64,000 nt of DNA from Saccoglossus kowalevskii. Taxonomy: Eukaryota; Hemichordata; Enteropneusta; Harrimaniidae. The notes under the pieces were generated by a model. It made no database searches, had not been told where the DNA came from, and was given only the letters and a program-made list of their open reading frames with translations. The first letter of the stretch is position 1. Each line of letters begins with the position of its first letter. The DNA lies in the NCBI RefSeq assembly GCF_000003605.2, contig NW_003140823.1:9697-73696 (forward strand). Reading direction: 5' to 3'. Positions 41,701-56,700 of this stretch are shown here, one piece after another. Position numbers and translations under genes: made by a program.

Positions 41701-44700
41701 TTATTTTGTGTCACAGATCAAAATAATTGTTGATTGTAATTTTTCCATAATTGTTGTTTTCTTCTAGTTAACAATTTTATTTATTTGATGCGAACTGAGG
41801 AGAATTGACCTCTTATTCATTCATGTTTAGAGTGTGAGAAATGTCTAGATTACTTTTTTAAGTGAACTATGGAGTATTCACCCCCTAGTCATGAATAAAA
41901 TATCAATAATATCCAGAGAACATTTTTTAATGAACTATGTTCTATTTGCATTAGATGTTTTGGCTGAATGCAGTTCAAATTTTCACAGCAATTTGGTTTT
42001 CACATTAGTCATGCAACATTACCATTTTGACAAATTGAGAAATAAAATAAAATATATTTACTCATTATGAAAAGAACTTTTATGAGGGGTATTTGAAAAA
42101 CGAAGGAAGCATATTAATTTAAAATATGTACTGTATAGAAGTTATTATTCGGAACTAAATAGAATTAGTTTGAAATGATTTATTACCTCCATATTTGACT
42201 TAAATATGTTTTTATTTCCAGAGAACTTTATATTTAATATATAAGTTAAACACATGTTTTCAGAAACCAGTTTTGCGTTCTTTCAATTTGAAAAAATATC
42301 AAATTTTTCCAATATTGTCTAGGTGATGCTCAATTAATAAACTTGAAGTATAAAATGTATATGTGCATTAGCCAAAAACCTTAATTGTTGTGAATAGTCA
42401 CCAATATGCCATCTGGGATTGAATATTGCAATATGATATCCTAAAATAGTATTTAGTACCCGGTTCTCTACCATCTGCTGCTCTCTACCAATTCATCCGT
42501 CATTGTCACCAGAAATGAAATATGAAAATTCCATTATCATGAATAAAATTATAAGATTTCCCTAATGTCAGTATGATATCGCATGACTTCTGGTTTTTTT
42601 ACAAAGCAAGTGTCAGTATGATATCACAAGTCCTTGTCATATGAAAATGGCTCTACTTAAAAGGTAACGGTCTTAAAATTTCTATGAATTGGGACAATTC
42701 AGTTCAGAATCCAATATGGCGGCCATATGAATTCACGCATGCTGCAACTTTTCCCAAAAAATTTAAACTGTTATTTTTCAAATTCTATACCAAAATGCCT
42801 AGAAATGTCCTTTTCCAGATCGTTATAAACAAACCTATATACCTCTCACTCCATCTATGTGAATGGTATAGTCCACTATGTGAAATGTGAATTTCTAAAG
42901 ATGAATCATGTAAAAATGCCCTGAATAAATGGTTGTGCTTGCAAATTAATCAACATGCAACATGTGCAGGTGTTGGCTGGCACACTAAATATGTTTGAAA
43001 AAATGAAAATAAGTAAACCTGTCAGTACTTTTCTGATGTTTTAACTGAAGATATACTTGTATTGGTTTTGACAATTGGGAATATTTTTATTGCTTTCAAA
43101 TACTTGTCAAATGTGTTAACAACTTCACACACTGTTACAAATAATAACACTACCAGATTCTCCACCATCAGGCCAGTTAACTGCAAGAAATAACAGTTTC
43201 ACGGCTGTTGATTCTATTGTTCACCAAAACAAAGAGATTTACTGTTAAAAAGTCTTTGACATTGAGCATGATGGCTTCATGTAGACCAACAACTGGTTGT
43301 CCCACTACATGGCTTTCATGTATGGCTCCAACTCATTTAGCGGCTCTGGACTGATCTCATCTTTTGTACCAAGTATCCTAGCAACTGTATATATCACAAG
43401 AGAATATTGCTATTTTGTCTCAAGAATCTTTGCATCTTCATCACCAAACCACAGATTTACCATCATGCCATTGTAGGCGTGAAATATACCCCTCCCCAAT
43501 TATCAAATGTTTCTTTTGATTTATTTGATATCGCTTTTTAAAAAATACAATTTATGACTTTATTGTTGTGAATACTAGTACTGTATGTTGTAAAACTAAC
43601 ACAGCATAAAAATGCAAGGGAGTAATACAGTATTGTTTATTGTGTGTGTGTAAAAAAACTGTATAGCTGCTGTTACAGTGTTATCACAAAGGGTATTACC
43701 TATAGTCTGCTGGTCTGTATTTTGAAATAAAAATTGTATGCACGAATAGAGAACCATAACACAAATGTGACACAGTTATTGCAAAGAGAGGTTAATCTTG
43801 TGAAATCTGTCTGCATTTTAGAAATGTAATTGCAAATGCTTGTATTTTTATTTCTGGTTTTGCCCATTGAAATGAATATACTGTAAAATCTGTATTAGAA
43901 ACCGCGGCTTCTATTAAAATGGTACAATCCAATAGAGGGGGTGCGGCTTCTATTAGAGCATCTACACATATGAGAAATGATGATTTTTTGGTTCTCAATT
44001 GTTTAAAAAGAATGGGTGTGACTTCTATTAGGGATGCGGCTTCTAATACAGATTTTACGGTATATCCAAAAAATAAAGGCTTATTAAATGCAGATTATAA
44101 ATTTTGAATGAGGCTTCATAGATTCATATTATTCGTATTCAACAGGTGCAATATGACATTAATAAAATAAATTAACAAAATGGTTTCATTTTAACTATTA
44201 TAGTTCCGTCGACGGTTAGAGCTGTTAGAGTCACCGCTGAGACTGAAAACACAATTGAGCTACAATGGCTTGTACCAGAGTTTCCGAACGGTGAGATTCT
44301 AGAGTATGAAATACGTTATCATCCTCAAGCTGCCAGCGTCGAAGGAAGTAAATACCAAGTATCCAAGCCATCTAATACTGGTACCCAGAATGCAATTGTC
44401 AGCCAATTGGAGCCTGGTACGGACTATTCATTTGAGGTAAGTTGTGTTAAACAAAATTTTTAAAGTAAATAAATAAGCTGTATTTATGAAATTAGTGTGT
44501 CAGTGAGTTAGTAGTTGTTAGGCTGTTTTGGTTTATAAATATGGATGTCTGGATGCATACTTGGTGATGAATGTTATTTTACGTACATGTCCCATCAACT
44601 TATCAGATCGTGGGAGACTTTGGTGAAAATATTGTGAGTTACAGTGAATCAATACAAATAGTTGTGAGAAGAGAGTGGTATGTGTTCTTTAGGGTAATTG

Positions 44701-47700
44701 ATTACATAGCGGTTCACATTGTTTGCTCATAAGACCCAGGTATACCATAAATTAGATAGATAATGTTGTGTTCTTGTTAGAGAAAATTATCTGAAGAAAA
44801 CCGTAATTGATGAGCAGATGGGTACAGTAAGTAGCAGAGCTTGACCTATGTGTATGAATGATGTGGATGCAGTGGAACAGTCCGCCAAGAGCTAACAAAA
44901 TAAGTGCCATAAAATAATAGCACTTTTACTTTTTGAAAAATTTCATTTTTATGAGCCATCTGTGTACTCTAGAAAAGTGCATGATTTTGATGCGTGTAAG
45001 TAGTAATTTATTTCTTTAGTTTTTAGACAATATATTCGACACTATGGTAATGTGGTGCTGTAAATCATTGTGATGTTTACGTGCACCCATGCCTGAAACG
45101 AACACTCTTCCAAAGTTTTTCATTCTCAAGGCTTTCTCTGTGACTGTAAAGTACCAGCATCATTTGTATCTTAACTATAATCTAATAGTACTTGGATTAT
45201 TAAGATGACAGGCTTTCCGTTAATAATAGTCAAAACAATGAGCCTATAGGAGTTAAAGTTAGAGAAAGGTTGAGAAGGCATGAAAAAAAAGAATACTTTT
45301 ATTCATTCAAGATTTGTCATGACAGTGTGGGTAAGCCGAATTGAAAAGCAGCCATAATGAATGCTGAAAACACCCAGTCAAAAGTCAGCTATGTCTTTGT
45401 GTCGGTATGATACAAAGCCAGAACAGTTGGAGTGATCCAAATTACGAAGGACAGACCAAATTAGAAGTGATACTATTCAGACCACAGTTGTATAAGTCCA
45501 TTTTCTATGTCCCTCTACTCCCAAAAGAGCACAATTTGATAAACAATACGTGATGGTCAAGTATCGGCACCAGTGAACTCCATCTTTAGGTTAGGTGTCA
45601 GGTTTTAATGTTGGATGGGTTCTTGTTTTTGCTACTCCATGCTTGGCTGCACTCCATGTAAAACTCAATGAGAAGTCTGACTTTTTAGTGTACACATTGC
45701 AGTCATTAGACCAGTGTGCCTTGTTGCATGTTTGTTGAAGGATTGCACAGTCAGGCCATGTCACTTTGCTAATATCTACTTTACTTGTAATGTTTGGTCA
45801 CTGATGTATGACACCAAAGTTTTCGCTTTACAGTAAATGTTCAGCAAAAAAAAAAAATGTTTGTCACAATATGTTTATTGATTTTTAATAATACCTCAGT
45901 CTGTATTCAGATTCATAAACTGGAGATATTTTTGAAACTCCAGAATTATAAAAAAAAGTTCTTAACTCAAAAAAAAAAAAATAACATGTACAACTTTGTT
46001 TCCCTGCAGAAGTGTAATCTTGTTTTTAACCTTTTCACCACCAGTTCCCTTTTTTCATCACAAATTCACAAAATAGTACCGTTTATAGTCTGCACTTTCC
46101 TTCAGAAGATTGGGACACAAATTTTTTGAGTAAGAACCAAAAATTTACTCAAATTTTGTCTGTTGGCTCTAAAATTAGAGTTCATTTCCAGAAATACTGA
46201 AAAATACAAAAAAAAAGTGCAGACAAATTTGGACAAGAAAGTCTGGTGGTAAAAAGTGTAAATATAACTTGTGTTCAGAAAAGTTAGTACATTTGCACCA
46301 CTTTGGGTCACAGTGACTAAAATATGTCTAAACACAGAGTTTTTGACGTTTCATCTGTCAGTGCATAAAATCTCACTGACCTTGATGGCTCCTTGTGAAG
46401 AAATACTGTGATATGTTGGCATCTATTGTACCAACTCTGTGTTCATCAATTAACACCTCTATTCAAATGGTCCTATACACTGATAAAATTTGGTGAACTA
46501 CTTGCTAATTATTTGCATAGCTGTAAAAGCGGCCAATGCTTTTGTCTCTCCATTATAACATGCAATATAACAGAGACTTTTGAAAGACTCGATTAAAACA
46601 AGCTAATCTGTCCACAAAAACCTCTCAAACAATTTATCAAATACTTTACAAAGGTCACCTCTATATATTCATTCATCTATTGAAAATGAAGCCTTAAGTC
46701 AATCTCATCTTCTATTAAAGAAATGGTCTGGCACATAAAACTGTCAAAATACCCCATTAGGAGCAATCAGCAGTAAAAGTTTTAAAACATAAAAAATAAA
46801 ATGCAAAATAAAAAAGTCAAGACTGGTCATTTTCCAAATTCTATCAAAAAGTAATATTTATTGAATACATTATTCGCAAAAGACATTTATGTCTATGATA
46901 CAACTTTAAATAAAGCTATATTATGACAAGTCTATTATGCTGGATTGCTGTTTTCCCTCGTATATTGCTTTATTACGACTGTGTCCCTTTGTATGCAGGT
47001 ATGCAAGTCTTTCACAGACGGACTAATGCATTTCTGTGTTTGTACTATCTCTATTGATGTGTAGTGTCACAATGCTTGTCCATTGGCACGAAAATATTGA
47101 CCCTGTCCAACAATTCACTGTGTCACAGTGTTAAGTACATCTGACAAGACTAAAGTTGTGAGAGAAATATTGCCATGACAACCATAGGTCAGGGTACATG
47201 CATCTCTATACAGCCACACTGTGTATGGTGGCAGTGCAATGAAATTTTAGAATTAATGGATCATTCCATTTTGGTCTATATAAGGGGAGAGACTAACAAC
47301 CTGAGGGGGTGATATTTACCCTTTAGGTCTTGTATGCTTGTGTTTGGTCTAGAGGTCATATTTGGGTAGTCCAAAGTGCCTATACAGAATATGAAATATT
47401 ACTTTCTGAATTTATTACTATATAATGTGAAAAATATATCAGTTTTACCTTAAAATGAAATTAAGTTCCTAATTTCTTTTCTTATGAGAGATTACATATG
47501 ACGCGCAAGAAAACTGCCCAAACACCATTAGACAACACAATTGAAATTCTTCAATAGGACAGGTTTAATTAGTTCCTTGTCTGTTGGACAAGAAAGACAA
47601 ATCACAAACTTGTTTGTTCTGAGATTAACTTCTGCAGTAATAATTATCTTTTCACAGTTAGATACACCTGTAGAAATAAGACATTTCAATATAATGTCCT

Positions 47701-50700
47701 TGGGGTGTCTTTAGACTAGTTGCCGATTTCCATACATTTGATAGTCCCAGTGAGCATTCACACTGATGTACTATTATTACTGCACTTAGAGCCATTGAAT
47801 TCAAGCCCTTGAATTCAACTTTCAAACGTCGCCTAACCATTGGGAAATTATGTCACTTTGGTTAAAAAAAATGGCAATGTTTTTTTTGAAGATACCAAAA
47901 ATATCACATCAACATTATTAGGAGAAATGAAATGTTATTCAAGAGGTTACTGAAAGTATGTTGATTACTTCAATGTATCTGAAAGTGGTTGAAAATTGTA
48001 GTTCAGTTTTGATGCCTTAGATCCATACAAACCAACAAGTTTTTAGCATTACGGTGGAAAGTTTATAGTGGACCAAGATTATCTCAGAATTCATTTGGAT
48101 AAACATTTTGCAATTTGCCAATATAAAATTATTTTCTGCCCAGAAACCTATAGAAATCTATTCCTTAGTAATCATGCGAATGTGAAAAAGCAATTTTTAT
48201 TACTTTGATTATATGCGTATGTTTACAGTTATTGTTATAATTCTACATTTTATTTTCCCCTTACTTTCAATTCTTTATAAAGTTTAATGTTTTTACCATT
48301 ACCGATTACCGTTCTCTGATGTCTAGCTATATGTAATCATAGTGCTTGATAATATTCAATATAACTAGAAGTTTCAGACAAAGAATTCCTTTTCAGTGAT
48401 AAATAAGAATTATCTATCATTGAGAAAGGTTACTTACTTTGCCCAAACGGCTGCTTATATTGAATAATCCCCAAGGAATAGGATTACCAACTACATGTAC
48501 AACTATTTTCTATAATGTATTTATCAGTCTTGCCAGCATTCACCAATTCTAGCTAATGGTTTAAACCAGACAAGTAATTCATGTGGATGTTCCACAGATG
48601 TGCACTTAGTTAAATTCAGAACATGCAAATGAGTTCTAGTTTTCAAAAGTTTTCAGATTCAACTGAAAGAAAAGAGAAATGTTTTAGTTGTGAACCTTGA
48701 GGAGATTCTGCTGAGGTATGAAAATTGGGGTTAAACTATTCAAATTGCAACAGGAAGACATGCTTGACAGCATTCAAGGGGTGGTTCAGAGGAAGTGGTG
48801 GGGGGTTAATTTTTATTTGGATAAAGAAACGAATCAGGTGATTAAAACTATAGATCTGCCCCTTCATTGTCTGTATTAAAGCTGTCTGTTAGTAGCCTGT
48901 GTTCATTCCTGCATTCAAGAGTTTAACCCACTGATACATGTATCAATGGTTTCTGGAGAATTTTAAAAAGAGGAACATTAGCTTTGGATGCTGCATTTAC
49001 TACTTCTGAACAGAAGAGGAACATTAGCTTTGGATGCTGCATTTACTACTTCTGAACAGAAGAGGAACATTAGCTTTGGATGCTGCATTCACTACTTCTG
49101 AACAGAAGAGGAACATTAGCTTTGGATGCTGCATTTACTACTTCTGAACAGAAGAGGAATCTACAAAGTTTAGTGCTTTGCTTTTAATTCATCAATATGA
49201 GAAATCGTCAAGTGGACCATATGTGGGTTCCATGAAATAAGTAATGAGATGGATCAGACATAGATTCGTGCATTGAAGTGGCCGTGAAATCACAAGTAGT
49301 TGCCACTTTAATCACCATTTCAGTTTGCTCTCTGCATTAGACTTATTCTTGTATAGATTGTGAAATTGGAATAACCTGTCAGTAATTTTATATGACTCAA
49401 GCTGTATTTTGAAAGTAACTTTGATAAAATCTTTAACTTAGGGCAATTTAAATGTGGAAATTATTTTCAGAATTGATTGAAAGGGAAAAGATGGATTGCA
49501 GGGAAATTGATCAAGTATGTGGAACTAAAAGCTGTTCCATTGCTATATATGTCTGGATGTGTCAGGTGTTACAAAGCTTAGAGGATCTAGATTGCCGTAG
49601 TTACATCGGTATCCAAGATTGAAAATTACTTGTGATGTCAAGTATCAGCTATTAATTTAAGAGCCACTGCCGACTCAACATTTATTAGGGTTATTTCTCT
49701 TGATTTAAGATGGCGGTAACTACGAGTGACATCGCTCGCACATAGTTACGCTCAGAATAGAATATAATAATAGCTACTGATCGCAGTGATTCATTTAAAG
49801 CATAAAATACGGATTCACTGCGACTTTAGTTTTACCTAAACAGCTTCGTTTCCAAACTAATTGCAAAGTCAGCCGGATCTCTGGGATTTTCTGTAAACTG
49901 CAAGTAACTACAGTGGAAGTCTAGTTTGATCTGTGTGTTCTTAGTGTCTGAATTAGTTAACTTTTTTTTTGACAGAAATATTAGTGCTATAAAGAATGAA
50001 TTATGGGTTTCATCAGAGGGAATTTGGCTTGATAACTGTATTGATGTGGGGGATGAATGCTTAATGGAAGAGCACACCCCAGAGGGGGTATAACAGAACA
50101 GTACTAATTGAGAATGATAAACTTGACAGATAGATTCAACAAATTCAGAATTTTTAGAACTCTGAAATGAGATGTTCTTCTCTGTGGACTGAAGTAGGTA
50201 AACAAATGTGTATTTGATCAAAGACATCTTTGTTGAGTCTCTTGTTTGATTGACAGCTAGGTTAGGACTTGTGGAAAAGATTCTTCATTGAAAAGATTAT
50301 TGAGTTTACGGGAAAGGTTTCAACAAATTGGGATTTCTGGAAATGAGATCATTGAATTAAACAAAAAAAGACATTCAGCATTAAAGGTTTGTTTATATAA
50401 AAAGGAATCTCTGTTTCTATATGTGTGCATCTGTTGTTAATCCCTGCGTATGGAAATATGTATAATAGTAATACCGCTGTGCATTGAAGCTGACGTGTGT
50501 CCAAAATGTGTGCTGTCCATGCTGCAATAGAAATATGATGCGAGATATGAGTGTATGTGGTGTAAGAATATTTTAGGATGTCATTTTTGCTGATTTGCTT
50601 AAATACAAGATAATTTTAACTCTGATTTTATACCTGAATATCCAGCATTGACGGACTTCAGACATCTCAACTTATCTACAGAATAATATACCTACTATAC

Positions 50701-53700
50701 GATTGACTTATTTACAATATAAGATGAAATTAAATGTACACTCTTTATCTAAATCCTATCACCCCTGTAGTATAATGGAACGGTCCATTTCCATTTTTTC
50801 ATGTCACCAGTTTCATCTGCTCGTATTGATTCTATAAGATAGATAAATAAAAAAATAATTTGATTAAATAAGCATGTTTTCAACTTTCTGTCTATCTGAC
50901 CTACGTTAGGGAATTCTCGCCTCAATTTTGATGTCAATCTTATCTTTGCTTGGATTACTTATTGGAAAATGTGCAAGTCTGGCTGCTTTACATTACCATG
51001 CTCTGATTCATAACGACAACATTTTATGAAAGTTGCTCTGACTTTAAGACCAAAGTGAAATTTTTCTGATTTTCGTTTGTGAAATTTGTTTTACGCAAAA
51101 TGAATGCAGTATCTTGAGAATGTTAAATCTGTTTCACAAGAATCTTAAATTCTTTATTAAAATAGTAAAAAAAAAAAACTTTATTCATGGGTTAAACACA
51201 TCTGCATGTTAAAAAAGAGAAAGTATACCTTAGTAGTTTGTGATCTTCTTGACTTTTCATTAGTGTATTTCCCTACCTGTGATATATAAGAATGAATTTG
51301 CTGGGTCTGAGTGCAGGAATGTGTTTTTTAACATTTGCACAATGTTTTGTTTCCACAAAATGTGGGGGACAATTATTGTCTTCTAATTTTAGCGATAATA
51401 ATGGCTACAATTACCTTTTTGAAGGATGTTAAATTTTGAACATATCATAAAAAATTTATGTGGTATTTATGACAATGAACACAGAAGCATGTGATTAATT
51501 ATGTGACTTGATGATTTAGATGATTAGAACCACTTGTTACTATTAATAGTTCTCACTAAATTAAGAAACTATAGATTGAATTTGACCTTAGAGACCTTGA
51601 AAATTAGAGATTTATTTTTTGGAGATGGGAGGTGAGGGTTCAATGTATCTTCTAATAGAACTAATCTTTTCACTATAATCCAGTCCAGTCAATTGTGAGT
51701 AGATATATGCATAATTAGGAAGATGCTTTTTCTTATCACATTACCATGAATACAGATGATGTCCCAAATACGCAACCAATCATGTGTCATTGCTGTAAGT
51801 ACATTTCATATGTAGACAGTTGTGTAATCACCTCTGTGCAGACTGACTTGAATTCCCCTCGCAGCAAATGGTAACAATCATTATTAAAGCATAATAAATA
51901 TTAATCAGACTGTTCCTTTAAACCATTATGCAACAAATNNNNNNNNNNNNNNNNNNNNNNNNNNNNNNNNNNNNNNNNNNNNNNNNNNNNNNNNNNNNNN
52001 NNNNNNNNNNNNNNNNNNNNNNNNNNNNNNNNNNNNNNNNNNNNNNNNNNNNNNNNNNNNNNNNNNNNNNNNNNNNNNNNNNNNNNNNNNNNNNNNNNNN
52101 NNNNNNNNNNNNNNNNNNNNNNNNNNNNNNNNNNNNNNNNNNNNNNNNNNNNNNNNNNNNNNNNNNNNNNNNNNNNNNNNNNACAATCATCATTAAAGCA
52201 TAATAAATATTAATCAGACTGTTCCTTTAAACCATTTTGAAACAAATGGTAACAATCATCATTAAAGCATAATAAATATTAATCAGACTGTTCCTTTAAA
52301 CCATTTTGAAACAAATGGTAACAATCATCATTAAAGCATAATAAATATTAATCAGACTGTTCCTTTAAACCATTATGCAACAAATGGTAACAATCATCAT
52401 TAAATCATTAAACTGACAGCTTCTTCAAATTCTCTGCCAGACAGCTGGGCTTTTTAGGACAAGTCCACAACAATCAGAAAAACTATACATTTTATAGACA
52501 TCTGTTTTTCATTTCACAATGTCTAGTGAACTTTTATTAAATTAAACTTCATGGCCTACACAAGAATCACCTTTGCCCAGAAATGTGAGATTTCATTTGT
52601 ATCTGTCTGTGTGGCCAGAATTCAACGTAAATTATAATCTGTGAATCATTGGTTGAAAAGAATTTTACCCTAAACAGAATATGTAGAATATTGCGCCCTT
52701 TAGTGTTGTGCAAGCGCCCTCTAGAAAAGTAGTGAATGCTGGGTAATTTTAACAGCTGTTAAAATATATTTGTTACAAATTTATAGTTTTATAGTTTCAT
52801 ATCTAAATCACTTTATAACTGTATTAATTGCCTAAATCATAAATAAAGCTAGATTAAAAAATTTGTTTTGATTTAAATATATATAAGAAAATATATATGA
52901 AAATATTGATAGTAGAGAGGCATTTATGTTGCCCTGCTCGTTTTGTACATGTATAGAGAAATTGAATTTAACTGAAAACCATATAAATCTCCATATCTTA
53001 AATACTTTAAGTGGCATTTCATGGGATTTCCTTTTATTAATTTACGTTGACATGTTGTGGTCTTGGCAATTGACGAATGACGGATAGATATCTAAGATCC
53101 TGCATAGCAATACCTATCAATACGGTTTATCTCATAGATTTTAGGTTTACGCTGATTTTATTTAATTTCTGCTGTTTCGCAGATGGATTTGGTTCATTCT
53201 TGTGGTCACATTTATTGTCATAGAAAATGTAAATCCCAAAAAAATTTCAGAAATTGGAATGAATTTAAAAGTTTGTGGTCATAATAACAGTACATATGAT
53301 CATGTTGTTTTGGTTTTCAGATTGGTGTTTGTAAGAGAAACAATGAATTGTAAATCAAAGACATACATTGGCAATTATTAGTGGTCAACAGTTATCTTAT
53401 AGTTTTGATAGTATAATCACTAATCATTTGCAATTAGACAGCCAATAAACGAGACCAGTATCCATCAAGCTGAAATAATCTGCTCAATGATACACACAGT
53501 ATTTAATAGTTAATTGCCTCAGCCATATCACCACCATTGTCAACTTGTCAGCTTCCACAAAATAGTCCCATTCTAAATCCACTATTTTTTTGTACAAGAT
53601 GTTGATTAAAGTTCAAAATATTTTAAAAATGTTTACAAACATCATAAATCTTTCTGTTTAGTTCAAATTTAACAAGTTTTGAGAATTGTATCTCGTATCA

Positions 53701-56700
53701 TATTGTACACAACTGCTGAGTTGAAAGGAAATTAAAGTGTCACAATTTTTTCCAACCATTTGCCCATGTTTGTCCAAAATAAAAACATCATCTCAGTCAA
53801 ACCGCAATGATTATCACCCAGCATTGCACGAGTTACTCTGAAAAGATCGATCACTAGTTTCCCTGGATTGGGAAATCTATCCACAAGATGTTCCTTAGAA
53901 TAAATGAAAACCAAATGTTTGCAAGTAATTGTCAGGCATTGGACCAACACTGATTACAGTGTGGGAAATTTGAGGATTGAAAAAAATTTTGCAAGCTTAG
54001 CTCTTACCCCAGGTATCACACTGCAGTGCACACACTCCAGTGATGTCACGTTTGGCAATTAAAATAAGGAATGGTCTTGTACCTTGAGATCACCCACCGA
54101 ACCTGTTTTGTATGCATAAGCTGAAACGACCAATGAAACGGAAAGATTGCTGGTCGGTAGCAGGAATAAACTAATATTAAATTCGGTGAATCTTAAAATA
54201 TTTGCTGCTGTTACATGCAGGAAATGAATGAAATCACAGGGCTGGAAAAATTGGGATCAATTGCAAAGGCTTGGCCTCTCCAGTGAACCAAGTAGATCCA
54301 TGCAATGTGTACAGCACCAACTACATGTCAAATTAATGAAGAAAGCAACAGAGTGAGTCAAACTTGACCACAGTGATGTGTATGGAATTTTAAAATCACC
54401 TTGCATCCTAATAAGGAGTGACGCATGTAGGTGGCCATCTTGTTTATGAATTCATCTACCGCTCATGCTGATCGTGACATTTATAAGTTCATGCCATGGT
54501 GGCCATCTTGTTTATGAATGCGTCTACCACAAATGCTGATCGTGACATTTATAAGTTCATGCCATGGTGGCCATTTTGTTTATGAATGCGTCTACCACAA
54601 ATGCTGATCGTGACATTTATAAGTTCATGCCATGGTGGCCATTTTGTTTATGAATGCGTCTACCACAAATGCTGATCGTGACATTTATAAGTTCATGCCA
54701 TGGTGGCCATTTTGTTTATGAATGCGTCTACCACAAATGCTGATCGTGACATTTATAAGTTCATGCCATGGTGGCCATTTTGTTTATGAATGCGTCTACC
54801 ACAAATGCTGATCGTGACATTTATAAGTTCATGCCATGGTGGCCATTTTGTTTATGAATGCGTCTACCACAAATGCTGATCATGACATCTATATTTAAAT
54901 GTAATACTGGACAGTTAAAAAATGTACACAGTACAACGTTTTTTCATTCCATAGGATACCAGAATTTTCTGGGAGCTATTTAAACATGATGCATATTGGC
55001 CATCTCATGTGTATATTTCCAGATTTACTATATTAATGGCAGAGTTTTGTATCAATCCCATCTGAGCCAAGCCATGTTGGGCTGTAGGCTAGGATTAATG
55101 CTTCTTTGGTAGTAACCATAGGTGATTATTTATTCATGTCAATATTTAACTTGCACATATTATGGACATATTTAAAAAAAAATATCTTGCAATGGAAACT
55201 TTGTTCTATGGTGTTTTATGCACTTATTTCAAAAAATTGACATTAATGTCTTCTCTTGCCTTGAGCATACTATGTTATTAAGCAGTTTCAAACTGAGAAA
55301 GGAGTTTCAAAAACAAACCATGACAGCAAGACAAACACCTGAGAATATTGCCTTGAGCAATATCGTAGAAACACACTATTGACATTAAACAGATGGTAGT
55401 ATCATCCTTGGGTCAAATATATGAACTTTATATATTGTATGAGATAGAGAAATAGGCATTATTCTTTGCTTATAATCTGGTGACATTTACCTGATAAATA
55501 CAATAAATTTGTCTCTACCATGATAAGCAGTTGTCAGACTTGTGTTATTTGAGACTAAAGATGATGACGCCATTCTCTAGTGTGTACTATCAGTGTCTCG
55601 TCTTGCAAGAAATTGTCTCCCATCTCACCCCAGGCAGGTAACAAGATACAATGTGATTTTATAATGATCGCGTATATCAAGGCTTCTCTTCATTTATTAT
55701 AATCAAGCAAGAAACTTTTAATTTATTTGTAAATTAATGAACCATTCAAGTAGAATGCATGTTTTCAAAATAACTTGCACTGTGTGTATATTTTTCTATA
55801 ATGATATTGCTGCAATGATTTTAATGACTTCGCTATCATACTGAGCTGAATCATGAACACATACAAACATTGAAAACATAAAGTGTCATACAGCCACAGG
55901 CATGTGTGTGATGTTTGTTATTGGTTGAAATTATTCGCATGATCAGAGCCGTTAATTATTCAATTCTAGAGCAATTAGATGTACACATAGTCAGTGTTGT
56001 TGTCAGTGTTTTAAAACTGTATGTGTCAGCTGGCTTGGATTAGGTTTGAAAAATCCTGAAACAAAGAATAGTACAAATTGAAGCCAAGTTTAAATTACAT
56101 GTAACAAGAGTACTCGCAAAGTACGTACATTTGTGTTTCTTCCAAAATATTTTCTTTTTGTGGACTGTAGTTAGAAATTCACTGTGTATGATGTGGGATT
56201 TTATTTTCTAAAAACACATTATTTGATCTCTGCGTTTCTTAAAGTTTTCTGTCCTTTCAAGTGTTTTTGATACTTTCTTACATAACTAGAAGTGTCTCTT
56301 TCCAGTTTTCATGGCTTATGTAAAACCATGCATGGCCGTCCTACTCATGTATAGGATAAAAGTACATCCTGAAACAATGTCATCTCCAGCAGAGAGGCTC
56401 AGGGATAACAACTTAATAGTTTGGTGATGCAGAAAGTATCCTAGCAACCTGCCTCCTTCATTTGCATTTGGTTGCCTAGCAACAATTCCTTACCCGTATG
56501 AGTGGAACCAGTGCTTTTATTTGTTGTGTACAGCCAGTTTAGGTAACGATTCACCCTGTCCCTGGTTTCCCAGGATGCTCCATTGAAGTGTAAACTGGCA
56601 AAGAAAGTAAGCAGAGGAACACATGTCCTCATTAAAACACTATACCAGTCTTGATTTACTGTAAAATGCAATTATATGTAACTTTATTTGTCAGATCTTG

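Noticed and set aside
42714-42728. Near-palindrome ATATGGCGGCCATAT
   Set aside because: It is a YY1-like double half-site but isolated, with no other support for function.
49832-50227. 131-codon minus-strand open frame in Eph intron 6
   Set aside because: Low-complexity serine-rich composition, no splice support, no recognisable domain.
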